From Oceanisphaera psychrotolerans (lineage in GTDB: Bacteria > Pseudomonadota > Gammaproteobacteria > Enterobacterales > Aeromonadaceae), in NCBI RefSeq assembly GCF_001870485.1, contig NZ_MDKE01000010.1, positions 1-64,000 on the forward strand: 64,000 nucleotides of DNA. Reading direction: 5' to 3'. Below, one piece after another: positions 63,823-64,000 of this stretch; position 1 is the first letter of the stretch, and every line of letters starts with the position of its first letter. The notes beneath the pieces are model-generated. The model was not told the DNA's origin. It was given only the letters and a program-made list of their open reading frames with translations, and made no database searches. The translations under genes and the position numbers were made by a program.

Positions 63823-64000
63823 ATGTTTAATGAAGAACGCCGTTTTGAACAACCGTTTCGCTGGGCCATGGTCGGCGGCGGACGGGGCAGCCAGATCGGT
63901 TATGCGCATCGCAGTGCCGCCCAGCGTGATGGCCTGTTCACCCTGGTGGCCGGTGCCTTCGACCTGGATCCCCAGCGTTGCCGCGACTTTGGCACCAACC
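63823..64000 (+). CDS. Gfo/Idh/MocA-family dehydrogenase, N-terminal part (cut by window end)
   Basis: The first 59 residues are visible: MFNEERRFEQPFRWAMVGGG, then GSQIGYAHRSAAQRDGLFTL. The Rossmann motif AMVGGGRGSQIGYAH and the extended N-terminus point to the subgroup of larger Gfo/Idh/MocA proteins (near 380 residues) found beside iol genes, rather than IolG itself. A role as a second inositol-isomer dehydrogenase is inferred from position, 86 bp after iolD2. The start follows GTAAGGAAG. Confidence 0.8.
   Translation, partial: MFNEERRFEQPFRWAMVGGGRGSQIGYAHRSAAQRDGLFTLVAGAFDLDPQRCRDFGTN

Overview
The window looks like a chromosome segment of a GC-rich gammaproteobacterium. Its first 20 kb carry the block known from Escherichia coli as gcvPHT - ubiI - ubiH - ygfB | zapA - ssrS (6S RNA) - fau - rpiA - serA, and later the epd-pgk-fbaA block appears. 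Gene content and protein style suggest an Aeromonadales relative such as Oceanimonas, Zobellella or Oceanisphaera. That placement is inference from order and family knowledge, not from a search.

Layout. 0-0.4 kb: tail of an IS630-type transposase. 0.5-5.1 kb: glycine cleavage operon (gcvT-gcvH-gcvP, minus strand). 5.4-8.4 kb: ubiquinone hydroxylases ubiI and ubiH plus ygfB, without the usual pepP. 8.6-10.9 kb: zapA, 6S RNA, a VF530-family gene, fau and rpiA on the plus strand. 10.9-16.3 kb: modCBA (molybdate import) and acnA. 16.6-18.5 kb: rimK with an overlapping aspartoacylase-family gene. 18.6-20.7 kb: serA and a yggE-like gene. 20.7-33.1 kb: a complete Lap-type biofilm adhesin locus in one direction (ABC exporter, adaptor, TolC, OmpA lipoprotein, LapG protease, LapD c-di-GMP receptor, a small vWA/RTX adhesin and a small unknown protein). 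33.3-36.7 kb: fbaA-pgk-epd. 37-41 kb: an MFS transporter and malate synthase G.

41.4-64 kb is a large inositol catabolic island. It has iolG, iolB, a TIM-barrel isomerase, a TauE-type permease, an inositol-type ABC importer, iolA, iolE, iolD, an iolC-DUF2090 fusion, an RpiR-type regulator, an IolI-like isomerase and an MFS sugar porter. A second, divergent iolE-iolD pair follows, leading into a Gfo/Idh/MocA dehydrogenase cut by the window end. Together these give two uptake routes and a full path from myo-inositol through inosose, diketone, 5-deoxyglucuronate and 5-dehydro-2-deoxygluconate to acetyl-CoA. An inverted motif of the form GAAA-N6-TTTC recurs in every major control region of the island and is a good candidate operator for the RpiR-type regulator.

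Two cautions for the reader. First, nine genes (gcvT, fau, modC, rimK, the 37-kb MFS gene, glcB, iolB, tauE-like, iolE copy 1) are each interrupted by what looks like one missing G or C. Restoring one base brings each to about its family's length, so I treat them as probable sequence errors and give corrected spans. Second, no tRNA, rRNA, CRISPR array or prophage was seen.
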